Positions 8,799 to 16,652 are shown, numbered from the stretch's first letter. The stretch: 64,000 nt of DNA from DASRHY01 sp035650275 (GCA_035650275.1 DASRHY010000079.1:8544-72543), one strand, 5' to 3'. Translations and numbers: made by a program. Notes: generated by a model not told the origin, from the letters alone.

Positions 8799-9541
8799 CA
8801 GTCCTGGTGACCGGAGCGAGTGCCGGCTTCGGTGCGGCGATCGCCCGACGGTTCGTGGCCGAGGGCGCGACGGTGATCGCGTCCGCACGCCGCACCGACC
8901 GGCTCGAGGCGCTGGCCGCGGAGCTCGGTCCTCGGCTGGTGCCGGTAGCACTCGACGTCCGCGACCCTGCCGCCGTCGCGCATCTGCTGGCCGGGCTTCC
9001 GGACGACGTCGCCGCGATCGACGTACTGGTGAACAACGCCGGCCTCGCGCTCGGACTCGAACCGGCACACGAGGCGGACCTGGACGACTGGGACCAGATG
9101 CTCGACACCAACTGCAAGGGCCTGGTTCACGTCACCCGCGCGGTCCTGCCCGGCATGGTCGAGCGCGGCCGCGGGCACGTCGTCAACCTCGGCTCGGTGG
9201 CCGGCACCTACCCGTACCCGGGCAACAACGTGTACGGCGCGACCAAGGCGTTCGTGCACCAGTTCAGCCTCAACCTGCGCAGCGACCTGCACGGCAGCGG
9301 CGTCCGCGTCACCAGCATCGAACCGGGGATGGCCGAGACCGAGTTCACCACCGTCCGGTTCGCCGGCGACCAGGCCAAGGCCGACGCCGTGTACGGCGGG
9401 ATGCAGCCGCTGACCGCGGACGACATCGCGGCCTCCGTGCTGTGGGCCGTGTCCCAGCCGGCGCACGTGAATGTCAACGTGATCGAGCTGATGCCGGTTG
9501 CGCAGTCTTTCGCGCCGTTCCAGGTGGCCCGGGAGCGCTAG
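8768..9541 (+). CDS. SDR family NAD(P)-dependent oxidoreductase (YdfG-like)
   Basis: Classical short-chain dehydrogenase, 257 residues from the first of three repeated ATGs. The cofactor motif is TGASAGFG; an arginine pair after the second strand (SARRTDR) suggests NADP. NNAG, the catalytic serine in LGSVAGTY and YGATKAF complete the active site. The C-terminal part (GMAETEF, VNVNVIELMP) resembles the YdfG/serine-3-dehydrogenase group, which oxidises 3-hydroxy acids. Coupled to the hydrolase by an ATGA overlap. The exact substrate is unknown. Confidence 0.87.
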   Translation: MSRSMSRSMSTVLVTGASAGFGAAIARRFVAEGATVIASARRTDRLEALAAELGPRLVPVALDVRDPAAVAHLLAGLPDDVAAIDVLVNNAGLALGLEPAHEADLDDWDQMLDTNCKGLVHVTRAVLPGMVERGRGHVVNLGSVAGTYPYPGNNVYGATKAFVHQFSLNLRSDLHGSGVRVTSIEPGMAETEFTTVRFAGDQAKADAVYGGMQPLTADDIAASVLWAVSQPAHVNVNVIELMPVAQSFAPFQVARER

Positions 9542-9552
9542 CTCAGCTCAAG

Positions 9553-10422
9553 TCAGCCGAGATCCTTGAGGATCCGCTGCAGGATGTCGTGGGTGCGCTT
9601 CGGCTCGGGCGCGGTGACGCACAGTGCGTCCATCGCGGCCGCGTACTGGTCCAGGTCCTCGAGCTTGTCGAGATACAGCGCGCTGGTGAGGTGCTCGATG
9701 TAGACCACGTTCGACAGATCCTGGTCCGGGAACTGCAGGATGCTGAACGCGCCGCCGGCCGCGACCCGGACGCCGGCGCTGAACGGCATGATCTGCAGTG
9801 TGATGTGCGGCAGCCGGGCCGCCTCGATCAACGACTCGATCTGGGCCCGCATCACCTCGTCACCGCCCATCGGGCGGCGCAGGGCGGCCTCGTCGATGAC
9901 CGCCCAGAGCCGTAGCGGCCGGGGCCTGTTCAGCACCTTCTGGCGGGACATCCGGACCGCGACCCGGCGCTCGATCTCCTCACTAGGCATCGGACCACGG
10001 CCGACCTGGACCACAGCCCGGGCGTACTCCGTCGTCTGCAGCAGGCCGGGCACGAACTGGATCTCGTAGGTACGGATCAGCTGCGCGGCCGCCTCGAGAC
10101 CGAGGTAGGACTGGAACCAGTTGGGTAGCACGTCGCCGTACCGGTGCCACCAGCCCGGGTTGTTCGCATCGCGCGCCAGCTCCAGCAGCCGAGTGCGCTC
10201 CGGGCCCTCTTTCAACCCGTACAGCGTGAGCAGGTCTGCGACGTCGCGCTCCTTGAAGCCGACGCGACCCAGCTCCATCCGGCTGACCTTGGACTCCGAC
10301 GAGCGGATCTCCCAGCCGGCATCGGCGCGCGTTATGCCGGCGTCCTCACGCATCTGCCGGAGGTGGGCGCCGAGCATGATGCGGAGAGCAGTCGGACCTC
10401 TCTGCCCACCCGCCTCGGTCAC
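9553..10422 (-). CDS. XRE-family regulator with DUF5753 domain (Scr1/WhiJ type), copy 1
   Basis: DNA-binding regulator of 289 residues. The N-terminal helix-turn-helix includes LRQMREDAGITRADAGWEIRSSESKVSRMELGRVGFKERDVADLL. The remaining ~190 residues form the DUF5753 domain (NWFQSYLGLEAAAQLIRTYE, VPGLLQTTEYARAV, VIDEAALRRP, FPDQDLSNVVYIEHL). In Streptomyces such proteins (WhiJ, Scr1) are paired with small DUF397 proteins and act in development or antibiotic control. The partner here is probably the DUF397 gene ending at 11870, separated by a three-gene cassette on the opposite strand. A second, closely similar copy lies at 14399. Confidence 0.92.
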   Translation of the reverse strand: MTEAGGQRGPTALRIMLGAHLRQMREDAGITRADAGWEIRSSESKVSRMELGRVGFKERDVADLLTLYGLKEGPERTRLLELARDANNPGWWHRYGDVLPNWFQSYLGLEAAAQLIRTYEIQFVPGLLQTTEYARAVVQVGRGPMPSEEIERRVAVRMSRQKVLNRPRPLRLWAVIDEAALRRPMGGDEVMRAQIESLIEAARLPHITLQIMPFSAGVRVAAGGAFSILQFPDQDLSNVVYIEHLTSALYLDKLEDLDQYAAAMDALCVTAPEPKRTHDILQRILKDLG

Positions 10423-10835
10423 GACCCGTCCCCTCCGAATGTCGTAGCCAGCCCGATCGACCCCGCGGCGCGGCGCGCTCCGCGGGTTCCCAAATCATCG
10501 CACGTTCAACCGACGAGCTCACTCTTAGAAGTCGCCTCGAACTGTGCGTGGCGGGACGTCTGGCGACGGTCGAGCGCCACCGATCGGCAGGTTTGTGGCA
10601 TGAAAGGCAAATGCACGTGCATCAGGCGCTTGCATTGGCTGCATGCAAAGGGCATGATGAGGTTCGTGCACGCGAGGTGAGACGAGACTCGCGGAGTGTG
10701 ATGACGCGAGTCCAATCGCCGAGTGAGCTGCTGCGACCTACCCGACTGCGGGATGCGACCAGATGCGACGGAGCGAGTTGTGCCGACGCTGACCGGCCGG
10801 CACCCGCGCTGAGCCATCCTTGGGAGGAGTTGGCG
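10423..10835. other. 413-bp gene-free gap between XRE copy 1 and a divergent cassette
   Basis: No convincing gene. It is visibly more A/T-rich than the flanks and contains TGCACGTGCA at 10612-10621 and an inverted repeat TTGCAT-7 nt-ATGCAA at 10630-10648, both related to the TGCANNTGCA motif of this patch. It should hold the promoters of the XRE gene and of the plus-strand cassette. Confidence 0.7.
10612..10648. promoter_or_regulatory. TGCANNTGCA-type palindromes, site A
   Basis: A perfect palindrome TGCACGTGCA (10612-10621), followed by TTGCAT-TGGCTGC-ATGCAA (10630-10648). The first is identical to the palindrome in front of the DUF397 gene at 12106. Candidate operator for the XRE/DUF5753 regulators; function is inferred from recurrence. 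Confidence 0.55.
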
Positions 10836-11420
10836 GTGGATCCCACGGCTACCGCGACCGTGATCGGCGTCCTCAAAGCCTCGCCGGTGGTGCGCCGGTG
10901 GGTCCGGCAGGCACGATCGGCCGGCGCCGAGATCTGGCGCCCGCGCAAGGACCTGCCGACCAAGCAGTACGTCGGGGTGCACGAACCGCTGACCAGCATG
11001 CCCGTGCGCGGGCTGCGGATCGACCTCGGCACCTTCGAGCGGGTCGACCCCTCATTCGGTCCGGCGGCCGGCGACGAGACCGTCGTCATCCTCGCCAGCC
11101 GGACGGTGGACGGTACCGGTGGCGCCACGATCGCCGGTCTGAGCGGCGACGAGGTCGTGGTACTGCTGTCCGCCGACGAGCTGGCATTGGCGGGGTCGTC
11201 AGAGTCCGGCGACTCGTCGGCAGACAGCGACGGCGCCGGCTCGGCCTGGGTGGCGCTGGTCAGCCTGGCCGGCCGGATCCGGAACGCGACCGCGATCGGT
11301 CAGGCCGCGCGGTCGGACCACGATCGTCCCGTCACCGCCCGGACGGCGCACGCCGCCTTCGCGATGAGCGGAAACGCCAGCGGAGCTGAGGAAACTATGG
11401 GTTGGAGGCCGAGTCTGTGA
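10836..11420 (+). CDS. Protein of unknown function, first gene of a three-gene cassette
   Basis: Not recognised. With the GTG at 10836, preceded by GGGAGGAG at 10822-10829, it is 194 residues (MDPTATATVIGVLK). The first half is basic and Trp/Arg-rich (VVRRWVRQARSAGAEIWRPRKDL). The middle has beta-like hydrophobic strands (ETVVILASR, DEVVVLLSADEL), then an acidic Ser/Asp/Gly linker, then an Ala-rich tail. No signal peptide or transmembrane helix is evident. Its stop overlaps the next gene by four bases (GTGA). It lies between an XRE/DUF5753 gene and a DUF397 gene, so an accessory role in that module is possible. Confidence 0.6.
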   Translation: MDPTATATVIGVLKASPVVRRWVRQARSAGAEIWRPRKDLPTKQYVGVHEPLTSMPVRGLRIDLGTFERVDPSFGPAAGDETVVILASRTVDGTGGATIAGLSGDEVVVLLSADELALAGSSESGDSSADSDGAGSAWVALVSLAGRIRNATAIGQAARSDHDRPVTARTAHAAFAMSGNASGAEETMGWRPSL

Positions 11421-11602
11421 ACAGCTTTGGCGACGAGCCCGCCCCCTCCGCGCTCGACGACGGCGCAAGGCCCGGAGACCTGACCGAGGAAGAGATCCAA
11501 GACTTGGTTGCGCGCTGCCCTGAGCCGCAGCGATGGGCTTTCGAGGGCTGGCTGCGCGGTCACCGTCACCTGGACGGTGACCCGGTCGAGAGACTCGCGT
11601 GA
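11417..11602 (+). CDS. Small acidic protein of unknown function, second cassette gene
   Basis: 61 residues from the GTG at 11417, overlapping the previous stop. The sequence is acidic at first (NSFGDEPAPSALDDG), then has a helix-like stretch (LTEEEIQDLVARCPEPQRWAFEGWLRGH). No family recognised. The GTGATG junction at its end overlaps the next gene, so three proteins are translated in series, which suggests a small complex. The start rests on the overlap; a TTG at 11402 is also in frame. Confidence 0.5.
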   Translation: MNSFGDEPAPSALDDGARPGDLTEEEIQDLVARCPEPQRWAFEGWLRGHRHLDGDPVERLA

Positions 11603-11841
11603 TGACGTCCGACCCTGCCGGTCGGTGGCGAAGAATTCGGATCTGGCTCGGCGATCTTCTGGTCGCCGAGTATATGGCTGAACGCGAGCAGGCGTCCCGC
11701 TACCAGCGTGTGATGACCCCGAAGTTCAGCGGACTGCGGATAACTGTCGAGCCGATTCCGAGCGGCTCCGGTGGGATGGAAGGCGCGGCCCCGGCGGTCG
11801 AGCTGCCGAGTGAGGAACTCTGGTCGCTCACAGTCCAGTGA
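11602..11841 (+). CDS. Small protein of unknown function, third cassette gene
   Basis: 79 residues from the ATG at 11602, sharing one base with the preceding TGA. The N-terminus is basic with a helix rich in aromatic and acidic residues (WRRIRIWLGDLLVAEYMAEREQASRYQRV). The C-terminal half is Pro/Ser/Gly-rich and ends LWSLTVQ. No known motif. It converges on the DUF397 gene with only 28 bases between the stops. Real coding is supported by the chained overlaps, but no function can be assigned. Confidence 0.5.
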   Translation: MTSDPAGRWRRIRIWLGDLLVAEYMAEREQASRYQRVMTPKFSGLRITVEPIPSGSGGMEGAAPAVELPSEELWSLTVQ

Positions 11842-11869
11842 CGCCGGGACCGCGCTCTTCCGTCCACTC

Positions 11870-12106
11870 TTAGGGCACCAGGCCGTCGAACTCGCCGTCG
11901 CGCGCGCCGGCGAGGAACGCCACCATCTCGGCGTAGGTGAAGACCAGAGCTGGTCCCTTCGGGTCCCGCGAGTTGCGTACTGCGATTCCACCGCCTGGTA
12001 GCCGGGCGAGTTCCACGCAGTTGCCGTTGGGGCCGCTTCGCTGACTCTTCTGCCACATCAAGCCAGCCAGTGTGTCCCCGGGCATGCCGTTACGTACCGC
12101 GGTCAT
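11870..12106 (-). CDS. DUF397 domain protein, copy 1
   Basis: Small partner protein of XRE/DUF5753 regulators, 78 residues from the ATG in MTAVRNGM; an in-frame GTG at 12172 would run through the operator-like repeats and is rejected. Family hallmarks: WQKSQRSGPNGNCVELA, IAVRNSRDPKGPALVFT and AEMVAFLAGARDGEFDGL. In Streptomyces Scr2 and the DUF397 genes of whiJ/abaA clusters sit beside Scr1/WhiJ-type regulators and modulate them. Two TGCANNTGCA boxes 18 bp apart lie 31-58 bp upstream. Confidence 0.92.
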   Translation of the reverse strand: MTAVRNGMPGDTLAGLMWQKSQRSGPNGNCVELARLPGGGIAVRNSRDPKGPALVFTYAEMVAFLAGARDGEFDGLVP

Positions 12107-12523
12107 CTCCACACCTTTCCACTGTGGCGTGCCATCTGCACGTGCATTGGGGTATGCATCTGCATAGTACACGGCAACGCGGTTTATGCCTCCCGTTTTC
12201 GGCGGTCATTCTGGTAAGAGGCTGACAAGAGGCTCGTCGTACGCCGCTCGTTGGCCTGCGCGAGGGACCGGGAACCGGAGCTGTCCGATCTGTCCCGGGT
12301 TCCTACCTCGGCAACGACGCGTGATGCGCCGGGCGCCGACCGTGTGGAGAGCGGTCATAAGAGCTCGCGGATCCGGCCCGACGGATGCCTCTGCGTAGTG
12401 TCTGTCCGGGGCCGGCCGAAGGTCGCCGAACCCGCCCATTTCGACCGGGTGGACCGAGCGCGTCTCACTCTCCGCCACGGTAGTATCGCGAGCGTCCCTC
12501 CCCTATCAGTTAAGGCTGCGCCG
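12107..12523. other. 417-bp gap between DUF397 copy 1 and the methyltransferase
   Basis: Divergent promoter region. It contains site B/C (12137-12164). The remaining ~350 bp show no gene I would defend: the minus-strand frame 12206-12478 and plus-strand frame 12186-12398 are Arg/Pro-rich without recognisable domains or good ribosome sites. Confidence 0.6.
12137..12164. promoter_or_regulatory. Paired TGCANNTGCA boxes upstream of DUF397 copy 1 (sites B and C)
   Basis: TGCACGTGCA at 12137-12146 and TGCATCTGCA at 12155-12164, start-to-start 18 bp. The same 18-bp pairing recurs before the second DUF397 gene. Position relative to the ATG (31-58 bp) fits the core promoter. Probable operator of the Scr1-like regulators, by inference. 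Confidence 0.65.
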
Positions 12524-13363
12524 ATGACCGATGGTGCGACACCCGACGAAGGCTCGGACGTTCATCCCGGGTTCGAGACGGACAAGCCGACTATCGCGCG
12601 GGTGTATGACGCGCTGCTGGGTGGCAAGGAGAACTACGCAGCCGATCGTCAGGGTGCGGCGACGTATCTCAAGTACGTCCCCGACGCCGGTCGCTGTGCG
12701 ATCGAGAACCGGCAGGCCCTGGTCAAGGGCGTGCAGTACCTCGCCCGTGAGGCGGGTATCGACCAGTTCCTCGACATCGGCAGCGGACTGCCGACCGAGA
12801 AGAACACCCACCAGGCGGCGCAGGAGATCAACCCCAAGGTCAAGGTCGTCTACGTCGACAACGACCCGATCGTGCTCGCCCATGGCCGTGCGTTGCTGGC
12901 GACCGACAACTCGACCGTGGTCGTGACCGCGGACCTGCGCGACCCCAAGAGCATCCTGGACAACGAGGAGGTCCGCGGACTGCTCGACTGGAACCGGCCG
13001 ATCGCGCTGATGGTCGTCGGTATCCACATGCACTTCCACGACGACGAGCAGCCGGACGAGTGGGTCCGGACCATCATGGACGAGATGCCGTCGGGCAGCT
13101 ACCTGTTCATCACCGACTTCGTCGACACCGGTGAGCCGCTGCAGAAGGCGATGGAGCAGGCCGGCCTGGAGAGCCTGGGCAATGGCTGGATCCGGACCCC
13201 GGAGCGGATCCAGGAGCACTTCCTCGGAATGCCGCTGGTTCCGCCGGGTCTCGACTTCCTGGCGCGCTGGTTCCCCGAGGACCCGGACGGCCGGGTTCCC
13301 GAGGCCGACGAGCTGGAGCCGTACCAGCGCATTCTGATGGCAGGCATCGCTCGCAAGCCGTAA
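12524..13363 (+). CDS. S-adenosyl methyltransferase (Methyltransf_19, formerly DUF574)
   Basis: SAM-dependent methyltransferase-like protein of 279 residues from the ATG at 12524. Hallmarks of this Actinobacteria-specific family are KPTIARVYDALLGGKENYAADR at the N-terminus, the SAM-binding strand FLDIGSGLPT, VVYVDNDPIVLAHGRALL and the GIHMHFHDDEQP loop. Members are numerous in Streptomyces-like genomes, often beside XRE/DUF397 genes, as here; natural substrates are not established. A strong bidirectional terminator follows. Confidence 0.92.
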   Translation: MTDGATPDEGSDVHPGFETDKPTIARVYDALLGGKENYAADRQGAATYLKYVPDAGRCAIENRQALVKGVQYLAREAGIDQFLDIGSGLPTEKNTHQAAQEINPKVKVVYVDNDPIVLAHGRALLATDNSTVVVTADLRDPKSILDNEEVRGLLDWNRPIALMVVGIHMHFHDDEQPDEWVRTIMDEMPSGSYLFITDFVDTGEPLQKAMEQAGLESLGNGWIRTPERIQEHFLGMPLVPPGLDFLARWFPEDPDGRVPEADELEPYQRILMAGIARKP

Positions 13364-13380
13364 CCAGGGAGGCGACAGTC

Positions 13381-13419
13381 GAAGGCGCGCGGTCTCGGAC
13401 CGCGCGCCTTCTGCTTTCT
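13381..13419. terminator. Bidirectional rho-independent terminator
   Basis: A perfect 14-bp stem (GAAGGCGCGCGGTC / GACCGCGCGCCTTC) with a TCG loop at 13381-13411, followed by a pyrimidine-rich tail TGCTTTCTC. It lies between the convergent methyltransferase and GGDEF genes. Confidence 0.9.
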
Positions 13420-13429
13420 CTGGCTCTTC

Positions 13430-14188
13430 TCAGCCGGCTTCGCGGGCCTGATGGGCCGCGGGGACGTGGGCGGCCGGCAGCGCGACCAGCGGGTCGCGGC
13501 GGGTGCGCTGGTCGCGCAGCCGCTGGGCGGGACGGCGACCCGGCTCGGGCGCGCGGTCCAGGTGCGGCTGGTACCGGCAGACGGTCGCCCCCGACGCCTT
13601 GGCGCGGTACATAGCGATGTCGGCCGCCGAGATCAGCTGGCCCAGCCGGTGTGCCGGCATCACGGCGACACCGGCGCTGGCGGACACCGAGATGGCGGTG
13701 CTGCCGTGATGCACGGTGTCGATCCTGATCGGGCTGACGATGGCCTGGCAGATCATGTGGGCGAGCCTCTCCGCAGCCTGCGACGCCTGCAGGTAGCCCG
13801 GCCTCGGCTTGAACAGGACGACGAACTCGTCGCCACCGAGGCGCGCCGTACACACGGCCGTCGAGGCGGTTGCCAGCTCGATGCGCCGTCCGACCTCGAG
13901 CAGCACCCGGTCGCCGGCCGCGTGGCCGTGCTCGTCGTTGATCGGCTTGAGGTCGTCGAGGTCGAGCAGGATGCCGGCGATGTGCTCCTCCGCGACCGCG
14001 GTGTGCAGCTTCTCCAGCTCGCGGGACAGGCCGGCGCGGTTCGCCAGACCGGTCAGTGGGTCAGTGTGGGCAGAGCGGTCCGCGACACGCAGCTGCCGTT
14101 CCAGGTCGCGCGCGTACCGGCGCGTCACGGTCAGCCCGATGGTCGATACCGCAGCAAGGATGACCGATGTGGCGAGGAGAAGACTCAT
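13430..14188 (-). CDS. GGDEF-domain diguanylate cyclase with one N-terminal membrane helix
   Basis: Probable c-di-GMP synthase, 252 residues. A single hydrophobic helix (MSLLLATSVILAAVSTIGLTV) anchors it. After a short linker comes DPLTGLANRAGL, then LLDLDDLKPINDEHGHAAGDRVL and the intact active-site loop RLGGDEFVVLF, ending with ADIAMYRAKASG. The inhibitory I-site RxxD, expected nine residues before GGDEF, reads STAV, so product inhibition by that site is not expected. No EAL domain. A TGCATTTGCA box lies 157 bp upstream, linking it loosely to the XRE/DUF397 module. Confidence 0.9.
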   Translation of the reverse strand: MSLLLATSVILAAVSTIGLTVTRRYARDLERQLRVADRSAHTDPLTGLANRAGLSRELEKLHTAVAEEHIAGILLDLDDLKPINDEHGHAAGDRVLLEVGRRIELATASTAVCTARLGGDEFVVLFKPRPGYLQASQAAERLAHMICQAIVSPIRIDTVHHGSTAISVSASAGVAVMPAHRLGQLISAADIAMYRAKASGATVCRYQPHLDRAPEPGRRPAQRLRDQRTRRDPLVALPAAHVPAAHQAREAG

Positions 14189-14325
14189 GGCGGTTGCCTC
14201 ACGTCGCTGGCTTCAGTCGGTTCAGTCGCGCCCGTTGACGAACGTTGTGTCGTCGGCCGGAGCGCTCCGGCCGACGACGGGTAGTACCTCACTGATTGCC
14301 CACTGTGCCGTAAGTATTTTGCGGA

Positions 14326-14354
14326 TGCAAGGACCAAAGGCAATTGCATTTGCA
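14326..14354. promoter_or_regulatory. TGCANNTGCA box between GGDEF and XRE copy 2 (site D)
   Basis: TGCATTTGCA at 14345-14354 with a half-site TGCA at 14326, a 19-bp spacing close to the 18 bp seen at the DUF397 promoters. It lies upstream of the GGDEF gene and just after the XRE stop, so it could only control GGDEF. Functional role inferred. Confidence 0.45.
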
Positions 14355-14398
14355 TGGACACACCGGTTTGTGCGCAGCGTCACAGCCCGCCAGCCGCC

Positions 14399-15301
14399 TC
14401 AGAGCTCGGAGAGCAGCTTCCGGAGCAGTCGTGGTGTCCGGTTCGGCGGCTCGGCCTGGACGCTGATCTGTTCCATCACCGCCTTGTACCGGTCCAGATC
14501 GGGGCGCTTGTCCAGGTAGAGCGCGCTGGTCAGCTGCTCCAGGTACACGACGTCGGGCAGGTCGGCCTCGGGGAACCGCACGATAGTGAACGGGCCGCCC
14601 GCCGCGGCGTGGCCGCCGACGTCGTACGGCAGTAGCTGCAGAGTGACGTGCGGCCGCTTGGTGGCTGTGATCAGGTGCTCGATCTGTGCCCGCATCACCG
14701 GTACGCCGCCGATCGGCCGGCGTAGGGCCGACTCGTCGATGACCACCCACACCGTCGGCGGGTTCGGCTGGTCAAGGATCTGCTGACGCCGCATCCGCAG
14801 CTCGACCCGGCGGTCGATCTCCTCCGGCGGCTCGTGGTCGTGCACGAGCCGGATGACGGCCCGGGCGTAGTCGGCGGTCTGCAGCAGGCCCGGGATGAAC
14901 TGCGCCTGGTAGGTCCGGATCACCGTCGCGGACTGCTCGAGCCCGAGGTAGGTCTCGAACCAGCTCGGCAGCAGGTCGCTGTACTGATGCCACCAGCCGG
15001 GGGAGTTCGCCTGCCGTGCCAGCGAGAGGAACGCCTCCCGCTCGTCGGGGTCGGTGACCCCGTAGAGGGTGAGCAGGTCCGCGATGTCGCGTTCCTTGAA
15101 GCTGACCCGGCCGCGCTCGAGCCGGCTGATCTTCGCGTGCGAGGCGCGGATCGTGTCGGCCGCTGTTTCCGGGGTGATCCCGCGGTCCTGACGGAGACGT
15201 CGCAGCTGGCCGCCGAGAGCGATCCGGAGCACGGTCGGAGCGCCAGCGGCGGCGGACATACTCGTCGCGCCCGGTTCGCCGGTTGCTCGTGCTGTGCTCA
15301 T
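14399..15301 (-). CDS. XRE-family regulator with DUF5753 domain (Scr1/WhiJ type), copy 2
   Basis: 300 residues from the ATG at 15301 with AGGGAG upstream; the longer open frame extends over the preceding intergenic region and is not used. Helix-turn-helix LGGQLRRLRQDRGITPETAADTIRASHAKISRLERGRVSFKERDIADLLTLYG, then DUF5753 (SWFETYLGLEQSATVIRTYQ, IPGLLQTADYARAVIR, VIDESALRRPIGG, FPEADLPDVVYLEQLTSALYLD). The HTH and DUF5753 parts are strikingly close to copy 1, so these are recent paralogues. The DUF397 partner lies 110 bp upstream on the same strand. Confidence 0.93.
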   Translation of the reverse strand: MSTARATGEPGATSMSAAAGAPTVLRIALGGQLRRLRQDRGITPETAADTIRASHAKISRLERGRVSFKERDIADLLTLYGVTDPDEREAFLSLARQANSPGWWHQYSDLLPSWFETYLGLEQSATVIRTYQAQFIPGLLQTADYARAVIRLVHDHEPPEEIDRRVELRMRRQQILDQPNPPTVWVVIDESALRRPIGGVPVMRAQIEHLITATKRPHVTLQLLPYDVGGHAAAGGPFTIVRFPEADLPDVVYLEQLTSALYLDKRPDLDRYKAVMEQISVQAEPPNRTPRLLRKLLSEL

Positions 15302-15411
15302 CGACTCTCCCTGCCCCGCCCCAGGTCCATTCAGCCGTCGGCTGATGGCCCAGTCTTCATCTGGTTGCAGGGGAAGCACAAGTATCTTGAGCGCGCAACC
15401 TCGGCAGCGGG

Positions 15412-15648
15412 TCAGCCCAGCAGGTCGTCGAAGTCCCCGTCCTTGGCGCCGCCGATGAAGGCTGCGATCTCGGAGCGGGTGTAACAGAGCACTGGTCCGT
15501 CGACGTCGCGCGAGTTCCGGACCATGACGTCGCCAGTGTGCAACTGCGCCAGTTCGACACAGTCTCCGCTCGGATTGCTGCGTCGGCTCTTCCGCCACCT
15601 CAGGCTTGCTGAGGATGGATCGGTGGTGTGGGCGCCGGCGTCCTGCAT
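15412..15648 (-). CDS. DUF397 domain protein, copy 2
   Basis: 78 residues from the ATG at 15648 with AGGAGG before it. The family core is complete: WRKSRRSNPSGDCVELAQL, VMVRNSRDVDGPVLCYT, EIAAFIGGAKDGDFDDLLG. It lies directly upstream of XRE copy 2 on the same strand, the arrangement known for Scr2-Scr1 pairs. Two TGCANNTGCA boxes 18 bp apart precede it by 40-67 bp, matching copy 1. Confidence 0.93.
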   Translation of the reverse strand: MQDAGAHTTDPSSASLRWRKSRRSNPSGDCVELAQLHTGDVMVRNSRDVDGPVLCYTRSEIAAFIGGAKDGDFDDLLG

Positions 15649-15687
15649 GCTCCAACCTCCTGCGTCACCATGTGTAACCAGTCGTAC

Positions 15688-15721
15688 TGCAGGTGCAAAT
15701 GTTAGTGCATCTGCAATTGCA
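15688..15721. promoter_or_regulatory. TGCANNTGCA box cluster upstream of DUF397 copy 2 (sites E, F, G)
   Basis: TGCAGGTGCA at 15688-15697, TGCATCTGCA at 15706-15715 (18 bp apart start to start) and an overlapping palindrome TGCAATTGCA at 15712-15721. TGCATCTGCA is identical to site C. The cluster lies between the divergent DUF397 and GAF-ANTAR genes and could serve both. Confidence 0.65.
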
Positions 15722-15872
15722 GATCGCTGTCGTGATGCTAGCACGCAGACGGTCGGTGAGCATGTCCGAATTTGCGCCGGGGCACTGGTCGTCGGCGTGG
15801 TCCCCGGCCCGCCTCTGAGCTCCTCGCAGTGCGCCTCGGCGCGAGGTGCGGGTGCGGTGCACCGGAGGCATG

Positions 15873-16652
15873 ATGGGTCGGATGAACGATCAGATCCTGA
15901 CGGTCGCCCGTGAGCTCGCCGAGGTGAGCCGGCTGGTCGACGGCGACGACGTCGAGGCCGCGCTCGACCGGTTCGTTGCTCGCGTTGTGGCCACCGTCCA
16001 GGGCTGCGCCGAGGCCTCGATCGTGGTGCGCGACGAGGCCGGACCGGTCGTCGCGGCACGGCGTGCAGACGACACCGGCCCGGAGGTCCAGCCGGCACGG
16101 GCGGCACTTACCGACGTCCTGCTCGCGTCGGACGGGCCTCTTGCCGAGGTGCTCAGCTACGGCGATCCGCACCGGATCGCGGACGCTGCCGCGGACCACC
16201 GCTGGCCGGGCTTGACCGCGGCGATGCGCGCCGCGCGGTACCGGAGCTGTCTGATGCTGCCGCTGCCGGTGACACAGAAGCCGGCGGCCGCGTTCGTGCT
16301 CTTCTCCACCGAGCCGGACACCTTCGGCGAGACGTCGTTCGACGTCGTCCTGCTGTTCGTGCTGAACGCCGGTGTCGTGTTCGACAACGTCAGCCTGTTC
16401 CAGGACAGCCAGACCCTGGTCGGGCATCTCCAGCGGGCACTGGTGACCAGGAACCTGATCGGTCGTTCGCAGGGCATCGTGATGCACCGGCTCGGACTCG
16501 ACACCGGCACGGCCGTCGAGCTCGTCAAACGCGCGTCGCAACACACGAACACGAAGCTGCGCGACGTCGCCCGCGCGATCGTCGATGCGCAGGAGCAGGA
16601 CGCGCTGGACGTCGCGCTCGTCAAGTACGGCATGATCGAGAGCTCGGCCTGA
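15873..16652 (+). CDS. GAF and ANTAR domain protein (RNA-binding antiterminator)
   Basis: 259 residues. Three ATGs (15870, 15873, 15882) are in frame; 15873 is chosen for its distance from GGAGG at 15864-15868. A GAF sensor domain (CAEASIVVRDEAGPVVAA to VFDNVSLF) is followed by a C-terminal ANTAR domain of about 55 residues (LQRALVTRNLIGRSQGIVMHRLGLDTGTA, ASQHTNTKLRDVARAIVDA). ANTAR proteins bind paired stem-loops in nascent RNA and relieve termination. The GAF ligand and target RNA are unknown. Confidence 0.9.
   Translation: MGRMNDQILTVARELAEVSRLVDGDDVEAALDRFVARVVATVQGCAEASIVVRDEAGPVVAARRADDTGPEVQPARAALTDVLLASDGPLAEVLSYGDPHRIADAAADHRWPGLTAAMRAARYRSCLMLPLPVTQKPAAAFVLFSTEPDTFGETSFDVVLLFVLNAGVVFDNVSLFQDSQTLVGHLQRALVTRNLIGRSQGIVMHRLGLDTGTAVELVKRASQHTNTKLRDVARAIVDAQEQDALDVALVKYGMIESSA

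Noticed and set aside
12206..12478. 90-codon minus-strand frame in the gap before the methyltransferase
   Set aside because: No domain, no good start site and Arg/Pro-rich composition; kept as unexplained intergenic DNA.
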